A stretch of 64,000 nucleotides of DNA from Nitrosomonadales bacterium. Its GTDB lineage: Bacteria; Pseudomonadota; Gammaproteobacteria; Burkholderiales; Gallionellaceae. This document shows, in pieces, positions 51,499-59,565 of the stretch. Position 1 is the stretch's first letter, and every line of letters begins with the position of its first letter. The notes beneath the pieces are model-generated. The model was not told where the DNA came from. It did not search any database and saw only the letters and a program-made list of their open reading frames with translations. Location: contig JACRME010000021.1 of the NCBI GenBank assembly GCA_016235045.1, positions 26,595-90,594 on the forward strand, written 5' to 3'. The position numbers and the translations under genes were made by a program.

Positions 51499-52281
51499 TC
51501 ACTCCACCATGCCGAGATAGGCGATCAGCGCATCCAGGGTGAAAACGAACAGCAGGCTTTGCAGCACGGCCTTGATGGCGACCTTGGGCACTTCGGTCAC
51601 CGAAGGCTGGGCCTGCATGCCGTTGTAGCAGGAGATGGTGGAGATGGCCAGGCCGAACAGGCAGCCCTTGAAGGCAACCACGGCGAATTCGGACAATTTG
51701 ACGGTTTGCAGGAAGCGTCCAACCTGATCGAGGTAGGACACGTTCTGGAACATGGCGCTGACTGCCAGCCCGCCGCCGATGGCAACGACCTGGAAATAGA
51801 TGGTGAGCGCCAGTACGGCCAGCGTCACCCCGGCAATGCGCGGTACCAGCAGGTAATCGTCCGGCGGAATGCCCATGCGGCTGAGACTGGTCATCTCGTG
51901 GCGCGTCTTCATCAGCGCCAGTTCGGAAGCGATGGCGGAACTGCTGCGCGCGATGATGATGATGGCGGCAAACAGCGGGCCGACTTCGCGCACCACGGTC
52001 CAGATCAATATCTTCACGGTCAGTTCGCTGTTCCCGCCGACCAGCGACGTGATCTGGGTGATCACCAGCGCGCCGCTCAGCAGACCGAACACGGCAACGA
52101 TGCGCAAGGCTTCGACTCCGGTGAAAAAGATTTGCCGGTGAAACACGGCGTTGACCGGGGCAATGCGCAACACGCGCAGATGGGTCGAGGCATACCACAG
52201 CAACTTGAAACAGCCGATCACCGTCTGGCGCATCCGCACCATCTTCAGCCATTCGATGAATTTCGGCCAGAAGGCAAGCAT
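51499..52281 (-). CDS. MlaE/YrbE-family ABC transporter permease
   Basis: MLAFWPKFIEWLKMVRMRQTVIGCFKLLWYASTHLRVLRIAPVNAVFHRQIFFTGVEALRIVAVFGLLSGALVITQ...REVGPLFAAIIIIARSSSAIASELALMK; ATG overlaps preceding stop. Confidence 0.88.
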   Translation of the reverse strand: MLAFWPKFIEWLKMVRMRQTVIGCFKLLWYASTHLRVLRIAPVNAVFHRQIFFTGVEALRIVAVFGLLSGALVITQITSLVGGNSELTVKILIWTVVREVGPLFAAIIIIARSSSAIASELALMKTRHEMTSLSRMGIPPDDYLLVPRIAGVTLAVLALTIYFQVVAIGGGLAVSAMFQNVSYLDQVGRFLQTVKLSEFAVVAFKGCLFGLAISTISCYNGMQAQPSVTEVPKVAIKAVLQSLLFVFTLDALIAYLGMVE

Positions 52282-54068
52282 CACTTTTCGGCCAGCAGCG
52301 GCGGGTTCCAACCGAACACATGCAGCGGGACGCCTTTGACGGATTGCTCGCCGCAATCATCCAGGCCGCCCGAATGTTCCACCGCCTTCGCTACTTCGGC
52401 AGAGCACACGACGGGATACTGGAGTGTCCTGGTCAATTCTTCCAGCCTGGCGGTCAGGCTCACCACATCGCCAATGACCGTGTATTCATGGCGCAACTTC
52501 GATCCGATATTGCCGATGACCGCCTCACCCATATGCAGTGCGATGCCGATCTCGATGGGCGCCATCCCCTGTTCCCGCAACCGCGCATTGACCAGGCGCA
52601 GGCGCAGCAACATTTCCTGCGCCGCCTCGAGCGCGTTCTTTTCCGGACATTCCAGCACTTGCGGCGCACCGAAGAAAGCCATGACGCCATCGCCGATGAA
52701 CTTGTCCACCGTGCCCCGATGCTGGTGGATCGCCACGGTCATTTCGGAGAAATAATCGTTGAGCAGGGCGACCACTTCTTTTGCCGGCTGCTTCTCGCTG
52801 CGTTCGCTGAAACCGTGAATGTCGGCGAACAGGATGCACAGCCGGGCGCGCGTTCCCTCCAGGCCGGAATGGATGCTGCCTGCCATGATCTCCTGCAGCA
52901 CTTCCTGGCTGACATAGCTGCCGAAGGTGTCGCGCAACCAGTGGCGTTTCTGCACTTGCAGGACGCCTCCATAGAGCAGGCGCGCAAAAAAGGCGAATAC
53001 CCCGGCGTACACAATGCCGCCCACGGGCAGATACAAGCCCGCCCCCAACTGCCAAGCGGAAATCTGGAACATCAAAAACGGAAAGGCGATCAGTGCGGCA
53101 AGCTTGACCCAACTGAAGCGTCCCAGCCAGAACAATGCCGCGAGCACAGTCAGCATTCCCACCGCAAAATCGCTTGCTTCGCGTATCAAGCCGCCGCCCA
53201 GCATCGAGCGCAATATCTGCGCCTGCATCAATACACCGGGAACGCGCAGCTTGAGCGGATCCCACGCTGCCAACGGAACGGGCGCCCTGACGCGGTCGCC
53301 AAACCTGGACACCACTCCCAACAGCACCGGCTTGCCGCCGAAAGTGCCGGCCAGTTGCCCGGCGTTGCCCTGCTGCTGCCATTCCAGCACCTTGAGGAAA
53401 GGGACGTATTCGAATTTATCGCCGGCGCTGAAATCCACCAGCCCGATTCCGGGATTCGCCTGACCCAGGTGTGCCGCCATCTTTTCGACCAGCATGGTAC
53501 CGCGCGCATTCACCGTACAGCGGTTGGGATCGAAGCGACGCACCACGCCGCCTTCATCCGGACAAACCACGACCGACGCCAATGCATCCGCTCCCGCTGC
53601 GGAAACATAGGGGGCATGAACCGGACGGAACGCGCCGCTCTCGTCCAGCATCTGCGCCAGCACCAGCGGAGTGTGTGCTTTCAGTTCCCGCAGCCCTTGC
53701 ACCAGGCTCTGGTCGTATTGCGGAATGAGGAATTGGTAGGAGCGTTCCGGCAGGGCGATGTCCAGGCCCAGCACGGCGGGCCTGGCTGTCGCCATCGCAT
53801 CCAGAAATTTGCCGAGGTGCGGATGCCACAGGGCAAAGGGTTCCTTCAGCACCTTGGTGGCTTCCTCATCGATGCCTACGACAACGACATCGTTCTGCAG
53901 GCGATGCACATCGTGCCGATGCATCCGGACAAATTGCCGGTCCAAAAGCGCAAGGCTCAACTGCTCGCCAACTTGAAACAAATGCAGCAGCAACGCGACC
54001 AGCAAACAGAATCCCAGCCCCAACAGGGAATGTACTTTCGGGTCGTTCAGCCGCTTCAACGCTTCCAT
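52281..54068 (-). CDS. CHASE2-domain class III adenylate/guanylate cyclase
   Basis: 595 aa; CHASE2 VVVVGIDEEATKVL...RPAVLGLDIALPE, three TMs, cyclase ARLCILFADIHGFSERSE...GTVDKFIGDGVMAFFGAP...EYTVIGDVVSLTARLEEL. Confidence 0.92.
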   Translation of the reverse strand: MEALKRLNDPKVHSLLGLGFCLLVALLLHLFQVGEQLSLALLDRQFVRMHRHDVHRLQNDVVVVGIDEEATKVLKEPFALWHPHLGKFLDAMATARPAVLGLDIALPERSYQFLIPQYDQSLVQGLRELKAHTPLVLAQMLDESGAFRPVHAPYVSAAGADALASVVVCPDEGGVVRRFDPNRCTVNARGTMLVEKMAAHLGQANPGIGLVDFSAGDKFEYVPFLKVLEWQQQGNAGQLAGTFGGKPVLLGVVSRFGDRVRAPVPLAAWDPLKLRVPGVLMQAQILRSMLGGGLIREASDFAVGMLTVLAALFWLGRFSWVKLAALIAFPFLMFQISAWQLGAGLYLPVGGIVYAGVFAFFARLLYGGVLQVQKRHWLRDTFGSYVSQEVLQEIMAGSIHSGLEGTRARLCILFADIHGFSERSEKQPAKEVVALLNDYFSEMTVAIHQHRGTVDKFIGDGVMAFFGAPQVLECPEKNALEAAQEMLLRLRLVNARLREQGMAPIEIGIALHMGEAVIGNIGSKLRHEYTVIGDVVSLTARLEELTRTLQYPVVCSAEVAKAVEHSGGLDDCGEQSVKGVPLHVFGWNPPLLAEK

Positions 54069-54075
54069 CGCGGCC

Positions 54076-54873
54076 TCACTTCACCGCAGTCGCGGCGATG
54101 CGCGCCGCGCGGTCGCGGAATTGCGCGGCCTGCTCGACACGGCCCGATTTCTCATGGGCCTGCGCCGACAGCAGCAAATCCTGGCGAATCTTTTCCGGCA
54201 AGCCCAGCGACTTGTCGATGACCAGCGCCTCTTCCAGCAGGCGCAGCGCGCTGTCGTTTTCGTTCTTGAGCAACCTGGCCGAAGCCGCGAGCCGCAGTGC
54301 GTTGGCGTATTCGAGCGGCGATTCCCCCTTATTCGCCGCGGCGGCGCGTTCGCTCCAGTACAGCGCTTGCTCTGCATCCTTCTCATGCAGGGCAATGCTG
54401 GCGCGGGCATTGTCGATCACGCCGGCGAGGAGGCAATCCGTTGTGCACCAGGCTGCCGCCTTGTCCGCCCAGATCGTTGCGCCCGCCACATCGCCATCCT
54501 GCAGGCGCAACAAAGACTTTTGCACTGCGGCAGCGGCCAGATGCTGTGGAGCATACTGAAGCGACTTGTCTTCCAGCAGGCTGTCCAGAAAGCGCTGTGA
54601 CAGCGCACTATTTCCCAGAACCTGATTCACCTTGGCCAGATTGAGCATATTGATCGCGATACCGTTCACATTCTCGACCGCGACATCCAGTTGCAATGCG
54701 TTCTCGTAGAAAGCGGCGGCTACCTGATATTCGCCGCGCTGGTAAGCGCGCTGGGCGCGCTGATTGAACTCGGTAGCCTGTTCCTGCCTTGCACTGCGCG
54801 TCTCCTCCACGTGGCCGCACGCAGCCAACAGTCCGATGCTGCACAAGAGAGAAATGGCTAACCGGAAACCCAT
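54076..54873 (-). CDS. Lipoprotein with TPR-like helical repeats
   Basis: MGFRLAISLLCSIGLLAACGHVEETRSARQEQATEFNQRAQRAYQRGEYQVAAAFYENALQLD. Confidence 0.82.
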   Translation of the reverse strand: MGFRLAISLLCSIGLLAACGHVEETRSARQEQATEFNQRAQRAYQRGEYQVAAAFYENALQLDVAVENVNGIAINMLNLAKVNQVLGNSALSQRFLDSLLEDKSLQYAPQHLAAAAVQKSLLRLQDGDVAGATIWADKAAAWCTTDCLLAGVIDNARASIALHEKDAEQALYWSERAAAANKGESPLEYANALRLAASARLLKNENDSALRLLEEALVIDKSLGLPEKIRQDLLLSAQAHEKSGRVEQAAQFRDRAARIAATAVK

Positions 54874-54883
54874 GCGCCCCCCG

Positions 54884-55783
54884 TCACGGTTGTTTGGGCG
54901 CAATGTAGCCGTCCACTGGCAACGCCCGCTCTTCGGGTGCCGGGAACAGGCCGTTCAACAGCCAGGATTTCTTCACGCCGCCCAGGGTCTCCTGCCCGTC
55001 CTGCACCAGTGCATTGCTGTTGCGCACCAGCGAGGGAATTTCCGCAGCGGACTCATTGGTGATCTTTTTGATATCGGCGGTGGCGGATTGCACGTTGTCC
55101 AGGGTCGAATCGGCTTTGTCCACCAGTTTCGGGATGGCCTTATCCAGCGTCTCCAGAGTGGAATTCATGCGATCCATCGCTTTGTTGCTGCTGACGCCAA
55201 GCCGGGTGAACTGGTTCACCGTCTCGTGGAAATCCCCGGTCGCACGGTTGAGGTTGCGCATCGTCTGCTGGATATCGCCCGAAGACGTGATCTGGCGGAT
55301 GTCGCTCAGGATGGGCTGCAACTGCGACGCCAGATTCTCCACAACGGTGCTGGCATCCTGACCGCGCTCGAATTCCAGCACGCTATTGCGCGAAACCTGT
55401 TTCACTTGCTGCGAGCCGGGAATGATCTCCACCACGCTCTCGCCCACCAGCGCCTCCTTGACCAGCCTGGCCTTGGCGTCCTGCCCGATGAGGTGAACGT
55501 ACTCGTTGTCCAGGGACACCTCGACCTGCACTGTCGCGTTGGGCTGCATGCTCACGTCTTCCACGCTGCCGACCTTGAAACCGATGAATTTGACCGCCAT
55601 GCCTTTGCTCAGACCTTGCGCATTGGGCGTAAAAAACAATATCGGCGTACTGCGGTGGAAATAATTCTGCCTGACCGCAATCATCAGCAGCACCAGCAGC
55701 AAAACACCGGCTGCACCCAGCATGAACCGCTGCGTGCGCTTCTCGATGGTCAGCAATCTCTGGTTGTAATTGGGCAGTTTCAT
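54884..55783 (-). CDS. MlaD/MCE-domain protein
   Basis: 299 aa; single N-terminal TM; PILFFTPNAQGLSKGMAVKFIGFKVGSVEDVSMQPNATVQVEVSLDNEY; coiled C-terminal region. Confidence 0.9.
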   Translation of the reverse strand: MKLPNYNQRLLTIEKRTQRFMLGAAGVLLLVLLMIAVRQNYFHRSTPILFFTPNAQGLSKGMAVKFIGFKVGSVEDVSMQPNATVQVEVSLDNEYVHLIGQDAKARLVKEALVGESVVEIIPGSQQVKQVSRNSVLEFERGQDASTVVENLASQLQPILSDIRQITSSGDIQQTMRNLNRATGDFHETVNQFTRLGVSSNKAMDRMNSTLETLDKAIPKLVDKADSTLDNVQSATADIKKITNESAAEIPSLVRNSNALVQDGQETLGGVKKSWLLNGLFPAPEERALPVDGYIAPKQP

Positions 55784-55796
55784 GTCGAATAGGTGT

Positions 55797-56351
55797 CTAT
55801 AACTGGATCACGATCTGCTTCGGATTGTCCTTGTCGCGGTATTCCTCGAAACTCACCAGCACCGACGTCCGGAACGGGAAGTATAAACGGAATACCTTGT
55901 CGAATCTGACCGTGCGAGCCAATTCCTTGCGCGACAGGCCTTCGATCAGGGAATCGTAAATGATCAGTTCCGGACTCATCAACATGGCGCGCACGAAACC
56001 GACCAGGCGCTTTTCATACAGCGACAATTGATCGGGCAGTTTGAACAGCAGATTGGACACGGCAGCCTCGTCCTCCAGACCGCACTGAATCAGCAGTTGC
56101 GCCACGTTGTCTTCCAGTTTCCCGGCGACCTCGATGCCATGATACTGCACCGGCAGGACGATGTTCTCCCACACGCGCAGGTTGCTGATCAACCCACCGT
56201 TATGAGGGACAATCACCACACCGGGCTGGTCGCCCAGGTTTTTGAGCAGGGCGGAACGCTGGGATTCGGAACGGACAACGAGGCAATACGAATAGCCCGA
56301 TTGCAGCAGGGCCTGGGTACCTTCTTCTCCATGCAGGCTCAATGTGAACAT
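55797..56351 (-). CDS. Degenerate ABC-ATPase-like protein lacking a Walker A motif
   Basis: MFTLSLHGEEGTQALLQSGYSYCLVVRSESQRSALLKNLGDQPGVVIVPHNGGLISNLRVWENIVLPVQYHG...LLFKLPDQLSLYEKRLVGFVRAMLMSPELIIYDSLIEGLS; Q-loop-to-Walker-B-like architecture, no GxxGxGKST. Confidence 0.75.
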   Translation of the reverse strand: MFTLSLHGEEGTQALLQSGYSYCLVVRSESQRSALLKNLGDQPGVVIVPHNGGLISNLRVWENIVLPVQYHGIEVAGKLEDNVAQLLIQCGLEDEAAVSNLLFKLPDQLSLYEKRLVGFVRAMLMSPELIIYDSLIEGLSRKELARTVRFDKVFRLYFPFRTSVLVSFEEYRDKDNPKQIVIQL

Positions 56352-56390
56352 GGCATTTCTCGAAAGAACTGTCGGGAGATTCGGGTAAAT

Positions 56391-56467
56391 TGGTAGGCGC
56401 GATTGGACTCGAACCAACGACCCCCACCATGTCAAGGTGGTGCTCTAACCAGCTGAGCTACGCGCCT
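56391..56467 (-). tRNA. tRNA-Val (anticodon GAC), CCA encoded
   Basis: AGGCGCGTAGCTCAGCTGGTTAGAGCACCACCTTGACATGGTGGGGGTCGTTGGTTCGAGTCCAATCGCGCCTACCA; loop TTGACAT. Confidence 0.96.
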
Positions 56468-56524
56468 GTAAAAGGCCGCGCATTGTAACCGAACGGATTG
56501 GGAGCGCCAAGAATTTATTGCAGA

Positions 56525-57913
56525 TTAGTACTGTGCAGAAGCGTAATTCTCGAATCTCGTGTATTCGCCGCGGAAAGTCAGTTCGACCTTGCCGATGGGA
56601 CCGTTACGCTGCTTGCCGATGATGATCTCGGCCTTGCCCTTGTCCGGGGTATCCGGGTTGTAGACTTCGTCGCGGTAGATGAACAGGATCAGGTCGGCAT
56701 CCTGCTCGATGGCGCCGGATTCGCGCAGGTCGGACATCACCGGGCGTTTGTTGGGGCGCTGTTCCAGGCTGCGGTTGAGCTGGGACAGTGCGATCACCGG
56801 CACATGCAGCTCCTTGGCCAGCGATTTCAACGAGCGCGATATCTCGGAGATCTCGGTCGCACGGTTCTCGCTGGCCTTGCCGGACGGCGAAGACATCAAC
56901 TGGATATAGTCGATCACGATCAGGCCGAGGCCGTTGTGCTGGCGGCTCAAACGCCTGGCGCGCGAGCGCAATTCCAGCGCGTTCAGGCCAGCGGTCTCGT
57001 CGATGAAGATCGGCGCATCGTTCAATTGTCCCAGTGCATGGGTCATGCGCGACCAGTCATCGTCTTCCAGACGTCCGGTGCGCAGGTTGTGCTGGTTAAG
57101 CCGCCCGACCGAGCCGATCATGCGCATCGCGAGTTGCGTACCGCCCATTTCCATACTGAAGATGGCGACCGGTTTGGCCGATTCCAGCGCGACGTTCTCG
57201 GCGATATTGATGGAGAACGCGGTCTTGCCCATACTGGGTCGGCCCGCGACGATGATCAGGTCGCCCGGTTGCAGGCCGGAGGTCATGCGATCCAGGTCGG
57301 TGAAACCCGTGGCGATGCCGGTCACGTCGCTGGAATTGTCGCGCCCGTACAAAGTCTCGATGCGTTCGACCACCTGGGTCAGCAGCGGCGGGATGGGGGT
57401 AAAGCCCTGGCGCCCACGTTCACCCTGCTCGGAAATCTCGAACACGCGGCTCTCGGCCTCGTCCAGCAACTGCCCGGCATCGCGCCCGCCGGGGTTGTAG
57501 GCGCTGGTGGCAATCTCGCTACCTACTTCGACCAGTTTGCGCATGATGGCGCGCTCGCGCACGATCTCGGCATAGCGGCGGATATTGGCGGCGGAAGGCA
57601 CGTTCTGCGCCAGCGTGCCCAGATACACCAGCCCGCCCGCCTTCTCCAGTTCGGCGTTGCTCTCCAGCGACTCGGCCACGGTGATGACGTCGATGGGTTT
57701 GGCGTGCTCGGTCAGGCGGCCGATGTGGCGCCAGATCAGGCGGTGTTCGTGACGGTAGAAATCGCTCTCGCTCAACAAGTCGGCGATCTTGTCCCACGCG
57801 CTGGCATCCAGCAGGATGCCGCCCAGCACCGACTGTTCCGCCTCGACGGAATGCGGCGGCAGCTTCAGCGCATCGAGCTGCGGATCGGCAACGGGGGTGG
57901 AAAAATTCTGCAT
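56525..57913 (-). CDS. dnaB: Replicative DNA helicase DnaB
   Basis: 462 aa; PPHSVEAEQSVLGGILLD; GRPSMGKTAFSINIAENVA. Confidence 0.97.
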   Translation of the reverse strand: MQNFSTPVADPQLDALKLPPHSVEAEQSVLGGILLDASAWDKIADLLSESDFYRHEHRLIWRHIGRLTEHAKPIDVITVAESLESNAELEKAGGLVYLGTLAQNVPSAANIRRYAEIVRERAIMRKLVEVGSEIATSAYNPGGRDAGQLLDEAESRVFEISEQGERGRQGFTPIPPLLTQVVERIETLYGRDNSSDVTGIATGFTDLDRMTSGLQPGDLIIVAGRPSMGKTAFSINIAENVALESAKPVAIFSMEMGGTQLAMRMIGSVGRLNQHNLRTGRLEDDDWSRMTHALGQLNDAPIFIDETAGLNALELRSRARRLSRQHNGLGLIVIDYIQLMSSPSGKASENRATEISEISRSLKSLAKELHVPVIALSQLNRSLEQRPNKRPVMSDLRESGAIEQDADLILFIYRDEVYNPDTPDKGKAEIIIGKQRNGPIGKVELTFRGEYTRFENYASAQY

Positions 57914-57962
57914 GGCGAGACCGCGAATTTCGGGAGGGAGATTCTACACTTTGTCGGACAAC

Positions 57963-57989
57963 AAAAAAGGGCTGTTGCCAGCCCTTTTT
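57963..57989 (-). terminator. Terminator-like hairpin between rplI and dnaB
   Basis: aaaaaagggct-gttgcc-agccctttttc. Confidence 0.85.
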
Positions 57990-58012
57990 CTTAACTGCCT
58001 GACAACGCTGGA

Positions 58013-58462
58013 CTACTGCTCGCCCAGCACCGAGATCGTCACGTTCACGACCACGTCCGGATGCAACGCGATGCTGACCGGATGATCGCCGATCTGCTTC
58101 AGGTGCCCGGTCGGCATGCGAACCTGGCTCTTCTCGACCTGGTGGCCTTGGGCTACCAGTGCGGTCGCGATGTCGGCATTGGTCACGGAACCGAACAGCT
58201 TGCCGTCCACGCCGGCCTTTTGCACGATCTGCACGGTCAGGCCTTCCAGCTTGGCACCGCGAGCCTGCGCATCGGCCAGCTTGGCTGCTTCAGCCGCTTC
58301 CAGCTCGGCACGGCGTGCCGCAAAATCCGCCACGCTGCTTTCAGTCGCACGCTTGGCCTTGCCTTGCGGGATCAGGAAGTTGCGCGCGAAACCGTTCTTC
58401 ACTTTGACCACGTCGCCCAGTTGGCCGAGATTGATCACTTTTTCCATCAGGATAACTTGCAT
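58013..58462 (-). CDS. rplI: 50S ribosomal protein L9
   Basis: 149 aa [40 protein letters not shown]. Confidence 0.97.
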   Translation of the reverse strand: MQVILMEKVINLGQLGDVVKVKNGFARNFLIPQGKAKRATESSVADFAARRAELEAAEAAKLADAQARGAKLEGLTVQIVQKAGVDGKLFGSVTNADIATALVAQGHQVEKSQVRMPTGHLKQIGDHPVSIALHPDVVVNVTISVLGEQ

Positions 58463-58472
58463 GGTCTACTCC

Positions 58473-58742
58473 TTAGTGCAAATCGGTGTAAGGCAGCAAC
58501 GCCAGGAAGCGCGCGCGCTTCACCGCTACGCTCAATTGGCGCTGATAGCGCGTCTTGGTGCCGGTGATACGGGCCGGGATCAGCTTGCCGTTCTCGGTGA
58601 TCATTTCCTTGAGGATGTTGATGTCCTTGTAGTCCACTTCCGCGATCTTCTCGGCGGTGAAGCGGCAGAACTTGCGGCGTTTGAACAGCTGACGCGAAGC
58701 GTTGTTCTTCTTGTCGTCTTTTTTCTTAAATACACGAGCCAT
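58473..58742 (-). CDS. rpsR: 30S ribosomal protein S18
   Basis: [66 protein letters not shown]. Confidence 0.98.
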   Translation of the reverse strand: MARVFKKKDDKKNNASRQLFKRRKFCRFTAEKIAEVDYKDINILKEMITENGKLIPARITGTKTRYQRQLSVAVKRARFLALLPYTDLH

Positions 58743-58751
58743 GTTGTGCTC

Positions 58752-59048
58752 CTATCTCAATGTAACGTTATCAATGTGCAAAACCAGTTGCGCGATCTTG
58801 AGGCTGCGCTGCGCCAGGAAACCTTCGGCTTTCACCTGCTGTCCGGGTTGCAAACGGCTGACCTGCATTGCCGCTTCGCCCAAAGCCAGTGCGGAAACCA
58901 CACACTGTACCTGGCGCTGCATCCCTGCTTCCTGCTGCATCGAGGTGTGGCGCAACTTGAACGCCACTCTCGCCAAACCTGCCGGGGTGTATCTCAAGCC
59001 TTCCGACTCGATCACTTCCCCTTCGATCACACAACGGTTGCTGCTCAA
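58752..59048 (-). CDS. priB: Primosomal replication protein N (PriB), probable TTG start
   Basis: (TTG)SSNRCVIEGEVIESEGLRYTPAGLARVAFKLRHTSMQQEAGMQRQVQCVVSALALGE; between rpsF and rpsR. Confidence 0.88.
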   Translation of the reverse strand: MSSNRCVIEGEVIESEGLRYTPAGLARVAFKLRHTSMQQEAGMQRQVQCVVSALALGEAAMQVSRLQPGQQVKAEGFLAQRSLKIAQLVLHIDNVTLR

Positions 59049-59055
59049 TCCCTGC

Positions 59056-59445
59056 TTACGCTGCCGCTGCCGGCGCTTCTGCTGCCGGAGCCGGTGCCGC
59101 TGCATCGCCGCCGAACGAACGCGACTTCTCTTCCTTCATCATGGCGGAAGGCACCACAACAGCAGCCTTGGTCTTGATGGTCAGGTGGCGCAATACGGCG
59201 TCGTTGAACTTGAATGCGTGCTCGAGCTCGTCCAGCGTGGGCTGGTCGACTTCGATGTTCATCAGCACATAGTGTGCCTTGTGGATCTTCTGGATCGGGT
59301 AGGCCAGCTGGCGGCGGCCCCAGTCTTCCAGACGGTGGATGTGACCGTTCTTGCTGGTCACCAACGTGCGATAACGCTCGACCATCGCGGGCACTTGCTC
59401 GCTCTGATCGGGATGCACGATAAATACGATTTCGTAGTGTCGCAT
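59056..59445 (-). CDS. rpsF: 30S ribosomal protein S6
   Basis: [65 protein letters not shown]. Confidence 0.98.
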   Translation of the reverse strand: MRHYEIVFIVHPDQSEQVPAMVERYRTLVTSKNGHIHRLEDWGRRQLAYPIQKIHKAHYVLMNIEVDQPTLDELEHAFKFNDAVLRHLTIKTKAAVVVPSAMMKEEKSRSFGGDAAAPAPAAEAPAAAA

Positions 59446-59565
59446 TACATCTCCTTGTGGATTAAAGCCCCCCGACATCAGTAGACGGTGGAGCAAGGTA
59501 AAAACTCCCTTTTTCAGGGAGGGGCGCATTATAGGGATATTCCGTGCCGCGTCAAGCCTAAGCCA

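Noticed and set aside
56200-56435. Upstream start (56435) for the ATPase-like ORF
   Set aside because: That start lies inside tRNA-Val; ATG at 56351 is more plausible
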